From Diorhabda sublineata (lineage: Eukaryota; Arthropoda; Insecta; Coleoptera; Chrysomelidae), in assembly GCF_026230105.1 (NCBI RefSeq), contig NC_079474.1, positions 38,206,294 through 38,270,293 of the forward strand: 64,000 nt of DNA. Direction: 5' to 3'. The translations under genes and the position numbers were made by a program. Of the stretch, positions 1 to 13,568 are shown piece after piece. Within the stretch, counting starts at the first letter, position 1. Each line of letters opens with the position of its first letter. The notes beneath the pieces are model-generated. The model did not search any database, was not told the DNA's origin, and saw only the letters and a program-made list of their open reading frames with translations.

Positions 1-1179
1 AAGGAAATAGAAATCTATCATTTTTTATTTTCATCGTCACCAAAAACAGAATACAAATTAATCTGAAACAACTTTTGGATTTTGTAAAAAAGGCAAACAA
101 TTTTTTTTATATCAGAAATTGGGCATCTGGGACAGGAAAATTAATGCATGTTAAGTTATCAGGAAAATTTGAAAATTAATGATGAGAAAAAAGTGATTGA
201 TGAATTTAAAATTAATATAAATGAAGAAGTTCTTATGGCATTTCTGGAAAAAAGATCACAAACATTTTATTTTTTTTTGTTCATTTTAAATAAAATATTA
301 CCCATTTAATTTTTTATATAAGTAAAAAGCAGCACTTTTTCATACATGTCCTCAATGAACTTCGATCTACCGACAATAGTAAGCCACGTTCATGAACCAT
401 TGGAGCTATTGTTCTTTTTGACATCTTTGTAAAATTCCAACTCTCGTCTGCTTTCCTCGACCAACCAACCACTACTCAGGAAATTTGTAATCACCATTAC
501 AATGTATTCTAGTACAACATGGAATAGTTTTTTTGATAAGAATAAATGTGTAATTAACGTATAACATTACAGGATAGTCAGAATTTATTAAAGTAAACTT
601 GTAGGGAAGGCGATTTTTCAAGTATAATTTTCAAAATATCCAAGCTAAATACATTAACTGGAGAGCAAATAATGCAAATACATTAGTCAAAACAAGTATA
701 AAACTCTTACACTGTTTCATGCTCTTTCACTTTTTAACGACTTCTATGCATCCCGTTCTTGACGGCCGTGAAGTTATTCTTCTTCGAAGATTTTTTTTAT
801 TTCCAACTCAATTTTGTCTTCGTCGTGTGAATTACAGAAGATCATATAACTAATATAACAACGTCGAATCTTCAGGTATAATGACCTAAAGCTTTCTAGT
901 TTCAATTATAAAATTTCTGATTTTGATCAATAGTCATGAGTTTATTAAATTCTTTGATGACTTTTCACAAGACTTCCTCAATCATGCAGTTAATATAATA
1001 TAAGGCACATGATCTGTTGGTAGAGATAAAATCGAAAACTGCATAAACTATTGGAAACAACGATTACCACCAACCATTATTAATGAAACTTTATTTAGAT
1101 TTGTTGATGTATATTTACTCACGAAATGTTGAGACTTCGGAAGACGAAAGAACAAAGTGAATATTTTTTTTTATTATAG
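1..1179. other. AT-rich non-coding stretch, no gene seen
   Basis: No open frame with recognisable protein similarity and no clear repeat boundary. The DNA is AT-rich with T-runs. I see nothing here that I can support as a feature. Confidence 0.5.
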
Positions 1180-1975
1180 TTTAACGTGCCTCGACAGCGC
1201 TAGCCATTGGCACACGAAAACAATAATATGATACATAAGTCTTCTTTGGCATGGCGATCTGCCGATTCCTGGAGCTGGATGTTGAAAAGTCTGGGGAAGG
1301 CATTGGATCTGGATGAGTATCAATCGAGTCGAGAGGGGAAAACGAGAAAGGGATGTCCTCCGAGGATACTACGGGAATAACTGAAGTATTAGTAGTGGTA
1401 GGATTAGCACAAGAGGAGGAGTTGAGATTGACGGAATATTTGATTTGAGAGGAGGATCTTGTGGGATGGAAGTTGTGGCATGAATCAGTAATGTGCCCAG
1501 CCTGTTTGCAGAAAAAGCATTCGAGTTTGTCGGAAGAAATGAATATTCTGTACGTTGTAGCTTCATGGCTAATGACAGTCGAAGTTTTAAGAGAAAAAAC
1601 ATTGTTGGTTGGTAATATGTAAGTTACACGGCGGAAGCTGAGGACATGTGCGTATTCATCATCATGTGAGCCAATTTTGATGCAGTGCTATCTTGATGAC
1701 GGAATGGGAAATTGATGGACAAACATTGGAAATAAGTATTCTTTTGGTGATATTCTGGATAGGAAAATGACATTTTTAGGAGAGACGATGTTAGCTATTG
1801 CTTTAATGTTGTCAAATAGTACAGTCCTGGAGTTAGAAGGCATAATGATGGTCTGATCTCGTGAGGGAACAGAAGGCGGCGGAAGTAGCTGCAGCATATT
1901 ATGAAGGTGGAGAGTGAATATTCGGATTTTTAGAATTAGGTTATTTTTTGGAGGTGAAAGAGGCACTGGTTATTA
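1180..1975 (-). pseudogene. Gag-like ORF1 relic of a non-LTR retrotransposon (zinc knuckle)
   Basis: Read on the minus strand, this region encodes a Gag-like nucleic-acid-binding protein. A CCHC zinc knuckle, CFFCKQAGHITDSC (C-x2-C-x4-H-x4-C), lies at 1478-1519. It is followed by a Ser/Thr/Pro-rich tail, as is common after the knuckle in jockey/I-type ORF1 proteins. The reading frame is broken: the upstream part is open at about 1688-1966, then a stop and a frame change occur before the knuckle part. No reverse transcriptase follows in the right orientation, so this is an isolated fragment. The family-level call (non-LTR ORF1) is inferred from the knuckle and tail; a Gag from another element class is possible. 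Confidence 0.6.
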
Positions 1976-3630
1976 AGGTTTGTGGTAGTCAGAGGAGGTT
2001 AGACATATTGCTGTGATCTTGGTTAGCAAAATCACAGTCAATTGTTGGAAATAAGTAAATCTCAGCTCGAAAAAAAAAAAACAAACAGTTTGTGTTTCAG
2101 TGATTGGCCTATTGATTTGCGGATAAATAAATAATTTCCAAGTATACATACCAAATTTTGTTGTGAAATCACTCCTTCAACAATTTATGGTATCACATTT
2201 TAATGGTGGCAAAAAACGAAGAATTTATTATGGGTAGAAATTAACTTAACGATCTGAACCTAATAAGGTATACAGAATGAATGAGTGAATAATTGAGAAT
2301 AAAAATTATCAGATAATTCGAAGATAATTCTAACTTTTAATCAAGCTATTGACTCGAAATTTTACATAATTTCTCGCTTTTGATGCTTATTTTCATTTTT
2401 CATTGCCTTTCACATAAAGTATGGTTTAAATATTTTTTAATAGTAATCTCAATTAGCTATCCCATTTAGCTAATCATATTTCTGATAATCCTGGCTACAC
2501 TAAAACAAGAAAATTAATTAGATATAATGAAATTATGAAATGATATGAAACAACAGATGATCGTTGATTTGCAATTTTTATTAAAAGAAAAAGCAAAGCA
2601 TTGAAGTTGACTTATAGACATCTTGAGAAATCAATTGTTAATACATTCCTACAATCAATGCAGCATGTTTATACAATTATCAAATCATGACTCTCTAGAA
2701 AAATATTTGAATTTTAAAGCATTTCTTATCAGAATTTAATAATCAATAAAATGAAAATATGTGCTAATTATTCATTTTCAAACGTTCTAATTGGAATCAT
2801 GGAATTGACTAGAAACATTCACATCGTAAATAATGAATTTCTTATCTATTCTGCCTGAAACGTAGATTATTGAAATTTATTATAATTTACGATAATTATT
2901 TCTAATTATTATTACAGGCACCGAAGTTATGTATGTATACCGACACATATCAAGTCATATGGTACGTATAAATAATTCAATTGAAAATGAGTATTTCAAC
3001 TAGAATTATAGTTTTGCTAAATTATTATACTCAAAAAATACCAATCGTTATTGAACTGCTTGGCAGCCCTACAAGAGTTAAATAAATCCAACATTTACAT
3101 TCAGTAAAGTTGTATACAGTCAGCTACTGCATTATGGAATAAAAAGATCATTTTAGAAAAGGAAAAATATTAACGAAAATTACGAAACAATTTGGTGGAT
3201 ATTACGAATCCTTATATTGTTTGATATACACCACGTACTTATGTCAAGGTTGATGGTTCTAAAAATTGTGTCGTAAATACTCATTGCTTAAGGGGGGAAC
3301 ATAAAACTATTTTTCACACAGGCAGAAAGATAATTTTATACTAAACGCATTATTTGTAGCCGATTTCATTATTCTTTTCTAATTATCGTGCAGATCGCAG
3401 CATTATTTGAAAAGTGGTTCACGGATCAGCTCCTACCAAATCCATTGTTATGGATAATACCTTGTATTCGCTTTTGTTGAGCATTTATGTTTGGCATTAT
3501 CAGACATTAACAAAATCTTATCCTTAGAACAAATTACTCTACCAGCTTTTATGATCTAAAAAGTGTTTCAAAGCTTACTATTAATGGCGCCTACGCTTCT
3601 TTTCTATTAATAGGCGAAGCTCTTAGAAAT
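1976..3630. other. AT-rich non-coding stretch, no gene seen
   Basis: Only short, stop-rich frames. No protein motif, RNA gene or bounded repeat could be supported. Confidence 0.45.
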
Positions 3631-3639
3631 TATTTAAGC

Positions 3640-4075
3640 TCATGACCAGACTATATGTCCCTGATGCAACGGAGAGCATTGTGACTTATGAAGCTTGTCT
3701 AAGTTTTTGAAATGTTGACACTTATCTTGGACCCAAGCTTACTGTATTCGACCAAAATCATCGCGCGTTGGAATAATCAAGCTCAGTGTTGTGATCTTAG
3801 CATAGTAGTCAGTCATTATTAAATGAAAGTGGTCTTTTTTTAAATCTTAGTTCGCCCTTTGTAACGGAGGGACAGTTTTCTCGTCTGTTTGTGGAGGCTA
3901 CGTGGATGGATTTAAACTAGTCAACTTGAGGATTTGTGGTGCCGTTTGATGATCTCGGTGTGAAGCTAGTAAAGTAGTGTCATCGGCATATGTTACACTA
4001 ATTGTATTATCTGATGTGAGTAAATCGGCTGTATATAGAAGATATAGTATAGTGTTGATTAGATGATTTCCTCTC
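3640..4075 (-). pseudogene. Jockey-type reverse transcriptase relic
   Basis: On the minus strand the translation contains YLLYTADL followed by TYADDTTLLASHRD. The YADD catalytic box of reverse transcriptase is at 3979-3990. This spacing and wording are typical of jockey-clade LINE reverse transcriptases in insects. The frame decays shortly after the box with stops and small indels, so it is a dead fragment. It has the same orientation as the Gag relic at 1.2-2.0 kb, but the order (ORF1 downstream of the RT) rules out one intact element. Confidence 0.65.
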
Positions 4076-4079
4076 TATT

Positions 4080-6600
4080 ACCAAAGTGAGTTATGTATAA
4101 AAAAATTTGCTTCTAAATTGACCAAGTAATTTTTGAAAAGCTGCAATAATCTACATAGAATTCAAATATAAAAAATATATTAAAACATTATTGTCTATTA
4201 TAATACAACTTAGATATTTTTATTACAATGTGACGCCGCTGAAGACGGCTGAATCCTTTGTTATTTTCTACTTTCACCGTATTTTAGGCTCCTTCAAGTA
4301 CGTTAAGTACAACTACTTAACGTGATCTCGAAACAATTGGAAATAGCGATTCTACGTACTACTTAATTTGGAAATGTGTAAACACAAATTGATGTGTGAA
4401 TAAATTTATTCACAATAAGTATACAGGTATATCACGTTTACATATCCAAGACAATTTTCAAACCAACTTGTGATTTAAGAAAAATGAAATAAATATTATT
4501 TCTTTCCAGTAGTATATCGAAGTAAAACTTTTTATATTGTTATGAATTTTAAATACATTTTTGTTTGTGTTTATTCAATTGTTTAACGTAAGTGACTGAT
4601 TACAGTGGATTGATATAGTTACTTGTTTATCACATATTATAATTTCAAATTATGAAAACACCTCTACACAACTTTATTTTAAATAAATAAGTATATTATG
4701 TTGAATGACGTATATTATTGAAAGTGTGAGTTTGTAGTAACCTAGACACAATGAACAATTTTAATAATATTAGAAATACTTTTCTGACGGAACTAGTCAT
4801 ATCCACATATTTAAAAAACTCATTGATTATTAGTTTGGCTGTTAGAACTATCAGTTTCTCAGTATATTTGAACTTCGATTAAAAAAGTAAAAAATGCATT
4901 GAAAAAAATTTCCGATAAAATCACCATGTGAAAGAAGAATAAATAAATATTATAACCAAACAAACAAAACAAATTCTAAATATCAAAAAGTGAAATAGTC
5001 CAAGCTACCAAGAAAAAAATTAGGTATCACCTCCGATTTCCATGAGCTTGCATCGTTTGAATGAAAATTCGGAATTAAGCTTGACTCACCCTTATATTCA
5101 AAATCTACCTTATGCCGATGTTTTAATTACTCTTAGGGATGGAAACTACCCCTTAATGCAAAAAATCAAAATTATAAGTATAAGCATTTAATGAGTAAAA
5201 AAATACTTTTAAAATTTGAATAAAATTTGTTTATTTGTTTGTTTATTTATTTGTTTATTTTTATTTCAAATATTTTGCATCCCAAATGTTCAACACTTAT
5301 AAATCATCCCTTATCCCGAACAAAAATTGAAATATTTATTGACGTATTCATTTTTTTATGATTTATTTATTTTAAATGGACATCTTTTTACCTGTTTGGA
5401 CTTGAATATTTTGTATTTATAATTTTCAACTTCAATAAATCATGACAAAGAATGTGAAAATGATTTACATACTTTCACTTATACTCTAAAATCTGAAAAA
5501 ATTAAAAAAAGTGCATCAAATTTTTTGGCCATATCTGGGTTAATTTTCAAGCAAATTAGTCGCCCACAACGAAGATTTATAGGAAATTTTATAACCCATA
5601 AACGTTTTAAATTTCTTTAGCCTCATCTTTTTCGAAGGATAACGTTTAAAGGATTCAAAAATGATATCAGCCATATGTTAGGGTACGATTTGTAAGGTGT
5701 CTCAGCTATTTTAGAAGTTACAAAAAATTTAAAAAAAGCAAAATATTTTTTAAGACCAACTTTTTGATCCTTATCTATTTTTATATATATCCTATAGTTT
5801 AACAGAAATTTGGAAAAAACGAGACGTTTTTAAAAATTTCAAAAACTATTTTTCGTTAAGCATAATTTTTTTTGAGAATATGCATTCTAAATCGTTCAAT
5901 ATTCCAGAAATCATTATTAATAAGTGAATAAAGTAAATCATCACTGAATTATATTTTTATTGCAATTCGGGTACTATTTCCAAGGGTGAAATTGAGCTTC
6001 CTTTCTACACAAAAATATAAATCGATTCTATTTCGGCCATAACTTTCTTCGTTTTTATGTTCTACTAGCTATCATTGTAAGGCTTTTTAAAAGTACTCGA
6101 AAAAAATTATATGCCTTGAAAAATTGACCGTTTTTCCGTTACTCGACTTGAGTATATAACAAATATTCGTTTGATAGAAATATTTAGCATTCAATTAATG
6201 ATAACTCGGTTTGTATAATGCCCAAAGAAAAATAAAAAGCCTAGTCTCTTCATTTCTTTATAAGCTTCTTTTTTGTTCCCCACACTTTTTCTGATAAAAA
6301 CAAAAGTATTCGAGTTATTGATGAAAAATCGATTGAAAACATGGTTTTTTTCAAGAAAAATATTCATTTTCAATGGCGCATAAGTAGAAAACTATTCATT
6401 AAAGAAATTCTAATAAAATTTTTTGTTCAAAATTTGGTCCTCTATCAATTTCCGCGGTTATTTTCAACCCCTGGTTGGGGTAGAACTCACCCCTAGGACT
6501 AAAGCACACATCGGTGTATGGTAGATTTTGCTTTTTGAGGTAGTCCCCACACGCTGGAGTAAAAAACTTTTCCTTGATGTATGTTCAAGAATTTTATTAA
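4080..6600. other. AT-rich non-coding stretch with simple repeats
   Basis: No gene is seen. There is a short (TTTG/TTTA)n tract around 5,227-5,265 and many A/T homopolymer runs. The region 5.5-6.6 kb has a slightly different texture and may be an old DNA transposon, but I found no terminal repeats. Confidence 0.4.
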
Positions 6601-6612
6601 CAGCTATCAAAT

Positions 6613-6870
6613 TTTTCTAATGATTTTGAAACTGGAAAAGTCATAAAGGACATAGATAATGCATCAACAAAACATTATAGTAGTCTAAAATTCAAAACAA
6701 CAACAAATGAAGCAAGAAATATTATATATGAGGCTGCTTGTACTAATTGCGATGCTGCTAATATGGGAATGACAATGCAATAATTAGAAGATAGATGAAA
6801 AAGTCACCACTACGATAAACGACTACGCCAATAACAAAAATAACAACATGATTTATCAACTTCTGAAAAT
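6613..6870 (+). pseudogene. Penelope-like element endonuclease relic (GIY-YIG type)
   Basis: The plus strand encodes NIIYEAACTNCDAANMG followed, after in-frame stops, by LEDR and SHHYDKR. This matches the layout of the C-terminal GIY-YIG endonuclease of Penelope-like elements: a Tyr-containing first strand, a Cys pair, a degenerate xxxG-x-T second motif, then L-x-x-R-x-x-x-H. The active-site YIG is degenerate (NMG) and two stops interrupt the frame. The call is by family resemblance only. It gains support from two Penelope-type hammerhead-like motifs elsewhere in the window. Confidence 0.5.
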
Positions 6871-6879
6871 AAGGTAACT

Positions 6880-7912
6880 TCAATTTAACAAATAAGACAA
6901 AGAAAATTCACCACAAGATCTTTGGTGTCACATACAAAAAATAAATTTGAAATGAGACAATGTTCAAATTAATACTTCTAATTTTTTATTGCTCTTTTTC
7001 TGTTTTGGAGATGCTCTTTTCTATTCTTTAATAAATTAAGTTACGCTTTTATATTTCTTAATTTTTAACCTTCCCAACGATATTGTACTAATTTGTTCTC
7101 TTTCTCCTATTATTTTCATTTCGAATTTACTAATTTTATAAATGATTTTTTCAGAATGGCCGGTCAAAACCTTTTTTTAACAAAGACCTCCAAACCCAAA
7201 TTCCGTAAGCAACCATCCCCTAGTATTTAAAACACAACCTAATAACAGCAATATTTATTATGAATTGTATTATTCATCAATAATACACCAAATCATAATT
7301 ACAATTGATAGCACAAATCTAAAACTCACCAAAATATCTTTTAGTTTAAAATTGTTGATAATAAAATTTTTTCGCATTTCTTTATTCTATTCATTTCAAT
7401 ACTCAATTCTTTACTACTTCAGCTTATTCCAAACTCTTGTATCCATTCCTATTTTTTTCATTTATAAATTATCAAAATATTTTCTTTTCTTTGTTTTTAG
7501 CTCTTTTTTTCCTTTATTTCCATTTATTTATTTATATATTTATCTGAATTTCCAATAAACTTCACTACTTGCTTTTGTTCACAAGAGCTCTTTCTGAGCT
7601 ACCTTTAAGTCAAATGACTTAATTATAATTGAGTCAAATAAGTTTTTTGTCCCTCCTGTTTTTGTTGAAGCATTTAAAGAATGTTTTTTTTTGTGTTTTA
7701 CGTCTATGCTTAAATTATTCCGTTGACTCGTAAAAAGAAAACTTATACAAATGAGCTTTTGATTATATTTATCATCAGTTACAATTTTACCTTTCAAGTA
7801 TAAGTATTTAACTTTATATATACCCGCAATGAAAGAACGCGAATAGTTTGTGCTTTCCAAATAATTGAATATTTTTACAAAGGGAAGAACATATACACCT
7901 TAATATTTGATT
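6880..7912. other. Upstream region of the ABC transporter gene
   Basis: AT-rich DNA preceding the first coding exon. Open frames here are low-complexity (Phe/Ile/Leu/Ser-rich) and look like chance. The 5' untranslated region and core promoter should lie in the last few hundred bases. Confidence 0.4.
7814..7823 (+). promoter_or_regulatory. Candidate TATA-like box upstream of the ABC transporter start codon
   Basis: A ttatatatac stretch lies about 90 nt before the ATG at 7913. In a genome this AT-rich such a string is expected by chance, so it is only a candidate. Confidence 0.2.
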
Positions 7913-7986
7913 ATGGATTCAACTAAAAAACACGATAATCCCTCACCGGAGGTTTCTGCAAATTTTTTATCTAAAATTTTTTTTTG
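7913..7986 (+). CDS. ABCC4: ABC transporter exon 1 (start codon)
   Basis: Encodes residues 1-24, starting MDSTKKHDNPSP. The ATG is the first one after an in-frame TAA a few codons upstream, which fixes the start. The exon ends in tttttg|gtgagt (phase 2). Together with exon 2 it forms the conserved FF(C/W)WIIPLFKYG motif that opens MRP4-type proteins. Confidence 0.85.
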
Positions 7987-10900
7987 GTGAGTTAAAACAT
8001 GTTATTTTTATAATTATTTCGCCATGAATAAATTCATTTATTCAGTAAAGTCTAATGGACACCTCTTAGGGTTATTTTTATATTTATTAATTTCATTTAA
8101 AACATTTTGAGATTCTTCGATAACGGATTATTTTGTAGATCCATAATTTGTAATATTTCAATTGTTATGAAAAAAAAAAAAACTACTACCATAACAAAAA
8201 GTTGTATCTGGATAATAGACTCATTATATGTAACTATGTTGAATTTTGAAGTAATTTCAGTAACTTGGAAGATAGTTAATGTCTCACTGTAAATAACTGT
8301 TTTATATTGTATATACCGGTATGTGTTAAATTCAGATTGCCTTAATCACATAGGTAAACTCTGTTTTTGTCACACGAACTTTGTGATGAAAAAAATAATT
8401 ATTTTGTTTCAGTCAGTCCAGCTTTTTTTGTGACAGGTATATATTCTTCTCTGATCTCATTTCCATGTGTTGAAAAGTATTTCAACACATATTTTGAAAA
8501 CTATATAAACATGTGTGCTGAAAAAATCCTACAAAATATTTTTTATTTTGTAATAGTAGAGATGACTAAAACGAAGGCATTAATAGTAATAACACTTAAA
8601 TTTAACGTTTAAATTATATTGCAGACACTAGTGTGTATTTGAACACAAATGACAACAAACTTTCAAAACTCGTTTAATTTGAATATTCTTTGATAATTAC
8701 AAGTTTAACGAAACTGGTGCAGTAAAATATTTATCCAAATCCAAACCTACAATAACTGGAAACAAATCTTTCAATGTTTGTGTCATGCTAGAAGTAGATC
8801 CACATTTGTGAAGTAGAAAAATTTTAGAAAGCCTACAGTAAAGGTGATTACAGCAGATGCTCAAAATGTTGTCCATTTACTTCAATACATCAAGCAATTT
8901 TTAAAATATATTTTGCAACATCTCCGACTGCTTCTTATCTGGTAATTCTATCTTTTAATCCCTGAATATTGACAAGTTTTGTTTTATAAACAATGTTTTT
9001 TAAGTGATATCACAGGAAATAGTCTAAAGGATTCCTGTTGGGCCGTACAATCCATCTTCTGGGAAACTTGGTATTGCCTCACTACACACGCAGAGTGAGG
9101 TGATGCACCATCTTGTAGCCAAATATTATCGTTTGAAATATTGTTATTCTCCGAACATTTCTGATAATGAAGTTTTTTTCAAATGTAATTGAAAATACTT
9201 ACTTGGATTTGGAAATATCCGAGCCAACTCAGGTATAATACTATTTTCCAATAAATTTAAATACATCGGACCATTTGAGTTACCCTCAATAAAAAAGGAA
9301 CCATTTATTTTGTCGCCTATTATTCCAGCCCATACATTCAGTTATTCACGCTTCCAACGAGGATTGTTACGTGACCAGTATCTACAATTTTGCCGATTTG
9401 CGTTTCCTTTAATACAAAAAGTGTCCTCATGGTAAAACATAACATTAGTTAAGAAATTTGGATCATTTTTTTTCGTATTTTTTCATCATTATCATTAGGT
9501 CTGCAAACTCTTCATAACATCTGACAATTCTTGAACCAACGTTACTTTGTATGGATGGAAGTTCCCAAATTTGCTTCTTGGCTCTTGGGGTTAGAAGCAA
9601 AATCTTGGAGCCCATCTTAAGACCAAAAAGCATTAGCAGCAGATTCTAACCCTTAACAAAGTCCAAATCCACAGGCATCTCCACACGGCAGGTAGCATTC
9701 GAATTACTCGTTTAAGTGTAAAAAGGCGTACCTTGTTTTGCTTTTTCTCACATAAAAAATGCAAAGTGCGGGGTTTTATCAAAAGTTCATGCTCATATAA
9801 TATGTCAACTCCTACTGACACTAGCAATAGTAGGCTTCCTTTCTATAGATCCAAACTGTTCACTTTTTTCTCTCCAAAAGATAGATAGATACTTCGAAAA
9901 ATAATTTGTTATAGCCTTTTTAATATGTAGGTAATTATTTCAACTTGAAATAAACATTAACGAAACGGTATTTCAAATCCTTATAATTCATTTTGCTTCA
10001 ATTTATTATTTTAGTTGGATAATTCCTCTATTCAAATATGGAAATAAGCATAATTTACGACCAGAAGATATCTACAATCCTCTACCTTCGGATAAGTGTG
10101 ATTCAATGGTTAGTCAATTGGAAAGGTAAGTTGTCAGTAAAAACCAAATTACTCACGGATAGTCAATGGTTTCTTCATATTTTTTTTTTGGCATATAGTA
10201 TACCGTTTGAAAAAACCCAGATCGTGAAGCTATATATGATTTATTCAGTGACTGATCACTTAATGTTAATAAATACGATCGGTATTCTGGGTTATATAGA
10301 AATTATTATATTATAAAAATTATATAATAAACGTTTAGATGGTTTTTTTTCTTCAAGGTATACCTTTTGACTCATATATCACATGCATGTATAGGGTGGC
10401 GCAAAAAAACCAGTATATCCAGTAAAAAATTATTAGTTTTCGATGTTTTAAGAGCCACCATTGTTGAATTTTTTAAGTAGTCAGCTTCAAAGTGTCTGAA
10501 AGCTAAGTACTTCCCGACTCAAAATTCAAATTTTGGAATAAAACTTTCAGGAATTTATTTTGTTGGTCCATAAAATTATACCTTAGTGAAAAAAGAAATT
10601 CGATTCATGATGATTTTTGAAATTTAAAACAATTTGGAGCGACCTCTTGAACATTTTTTTCGAGCTGTCATTTAGAGAGAACTCTTAAAACATCAAAAAC
10701 TAATATTTGTTCACCGGAGACCCAAAAAATAGTCGGTTTTTTGTCTTTGTCGAAAGTCTTTGAAGATAACTTTGGTTATCGAAGCGCACGTCAGATAATA
10801 GTGAGTGATTGTGTCAGGTTAATAAAGTGTTTTCAGTTTCGTTAGTGATATGAGCTTTTTATATTAACATATTATTTCGGAGTTAATTATTCTTAAGTCT

Positions 10901-13501
10901 GTACATGATTTTTTTTTGACATAATCAAATTTTATAACTATTATTTTAGGCATTGGAATAAAGAGCTGGAATTGTACAAAAATGGGAAACGACCTAAACC
11001 AAGTTTGAAAATTGCGCTATTCAAAACTTTTTCTCTGTCATATTCCATACATGGAATCAATATGTTCATACAAGCAGTTATTTTGAAGTAAGATATCTTA
11101 ATACCTTCGGATGATATGTTGTTTAATAGTTGAAGTTTTCGTACCTACAAATTATTTAGAAATTTTCTTATGGAAATTTAAAATGACATTGGATCTGCTT
11201 ATTCAATTATATTATGTCCTAGGGTTTTTATCCTAATCCTCTATCTATATCGTGATGTAATCAAACGAATGCAAATTGCGTGTCAACCTTATTGTATTGT
11301 GTCACTTAGTTTAGCATTAAATCTTACAAGTTTTTCTCTCTCGGCTACTTCAGGATGGCATCCGTGATTACGAGAAATGTTATAAAACATATTAAATAAA
11401 CCCATCGTTACAACTTTAAGAGTACTTTACCATCTACGTTGTGGACAAAATAAATAGCTGCACAATAAATAGGACACATGCAGTTTAGCATTATTTTTCT
11501 CATAATTCGGAGCATTCAACAGTAAATTGGAATGTAGTGCTATATTCGACTAGGGGAATATCACGTTGCCTTTTAACTAGAAAAACCCTTTTACATTTGA
11601 CTTATTGAAACCTATTTGAATATTAGTGATTCTCGATACAGATATAACTTAGGTACATATAGGTTTTGAAATAGATTGATACATATTAAATCTGAACCAA
11701 AAAGGTGTGCAAATTGATATCTAATTTTTATTTCGGTAGCTTTTTCATTTGACACCTTCTTTTTGTAATCCCTTGAAGCAGATAGTGTATACATTTCCAC
11801 CTTGTGGATGGATAGTGGTTATAGCTTTGAAATCGAAAATTAATTTTATGGCAAGAGCTTATTTCACATTTCAATGGATTTTCACAGTCAATAGTCAGTG
11901 ATTTTTTTTTATTTTCTTTTTTCCATACTTGGGTTATGAGATATCAGGCACCGTTGCGTACATATGCCTTTTGATGAGCTATCAAAGGTCACTATGTGTT
12001 TAGCTTCGCACGTGTGAATGGTGGACACTAATGACGAGCAGTTCCTCCCTCCTCCATACACCAGCATTATTTCGAATAATCCGTGAGATGGAGATAATAG
12101 TGTTGAGATGGCGTTTTAAACCACCGAGTCCGTTTAAACAGCCTTGGCAAAGCTGGGTTGGACAACTCAATTCATAGATATTAGAAAAAGGCATGAAGCC
12201 ATAATTTTATGAAAAAGTGGGACGGAAAGAGAAAATAAGAAACACAGACTAGGACCCCAGGTATCAAACAATGGAAAGGAGGAGGCAAGAAGAGTAACTG
12301 TTATGCTCCATTACCGTTTGACAAACATCGAAACAGCTCCTGATAGCTCTTATCTTCTCCGTAAGGAACCCTATTCTGTGAGGTCGAGGCAGACCATCGA
12401 CACAATCTACGGTACTTGGATTCACTATTCTTAACACCGGAGGTGATATGTACATGTAACTCACTTTGTGAAGTCGTTGCTCCCTTGGATTGGTAGACAG
12501 TTAAGGAATAAGGTAATGAATAAATCAATAGGTAAAAATGTTAGCTAAGACTCATTATCTTATCCGAATTCTACTAATTTTAGATTTTTTGCAAAATATT
12601 TATCAGTTGTCTTTAGGCAATTGCTTTGGATCATTATATTATATCACTAGTTGACTCAATGGCATTATTAAAAATAAATCATATTGGCAGAGTATATACA
12701 GAGTGTTTCTCAATTCAAGCGACAAAATTCAGGAAGTAATTGCTCGTTTTGAATCAAGATGGGTTTTTTCTATAACAAATTTTCCTTAGACCACACCTGT
12801 CTAAGATATTATTCTTAAAAGATGGTGACTACCATCGAGTTTTTATTTTTTTTTCTAAAATTTCAGTAGAGCTAGAAACTTGTTTTATACAAAAATATTT
12901 TTTATTGTTTAAGTATTTTCTACCTAAAACCACTAGCTGCAGAGAAAGAAATAAACACCATAATTCATAATTTTTTCACTGAATTGAGTGAAAAACAGTG
13001 AAATGTAAAACGATAACCACTTCTAGCTAAAATACATGAACGTAACCTACATGTCATGCATTGTGAGTGCACGGAAATTAAAATTTTTAGCTCTATTAAA
13101 ACTTTAGAAAAAGAAAAACTCAATTTTAGTCACCACATTTTAAAGGTAATATCTCAGAAAGATGTGGTCTGAGGCGGCAAATTTTGTTGAATATGGTGCA
13201 AAAGTTCCAAAATTGGTAGAATTCAGATAAGATAATGAGACGCTATCATTTTTACTTATTGATCTATGTATTACCTCAAACCGTCTACTAATCAAACAGC
13301 GACGACTTCACAAAGTGAGCTACATCTACATATCTTTTCTGGTGAAAAGAATAATGAATGAATGTAGCTTTTGTCGATGGTCTGCCTCGCACTTTCAAAG
13401 TAGGGTTTCCAGAAAAGAACTTTTTACCATTGATGATATTATCAACCATCGCTTTGTTATTTTTCGTACAATCGCAATATCTCGAGCCAATTCCGGCAGA
13501 A

Positions 13502-13568
<67 letters not shown>

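Noticed and set aside
7265..7558. 97-codon Phe/Ile/Leu/Ser-rich frame
   Set aside because: Low-complexity translation of T-rich DNA with no motif; chance frame.
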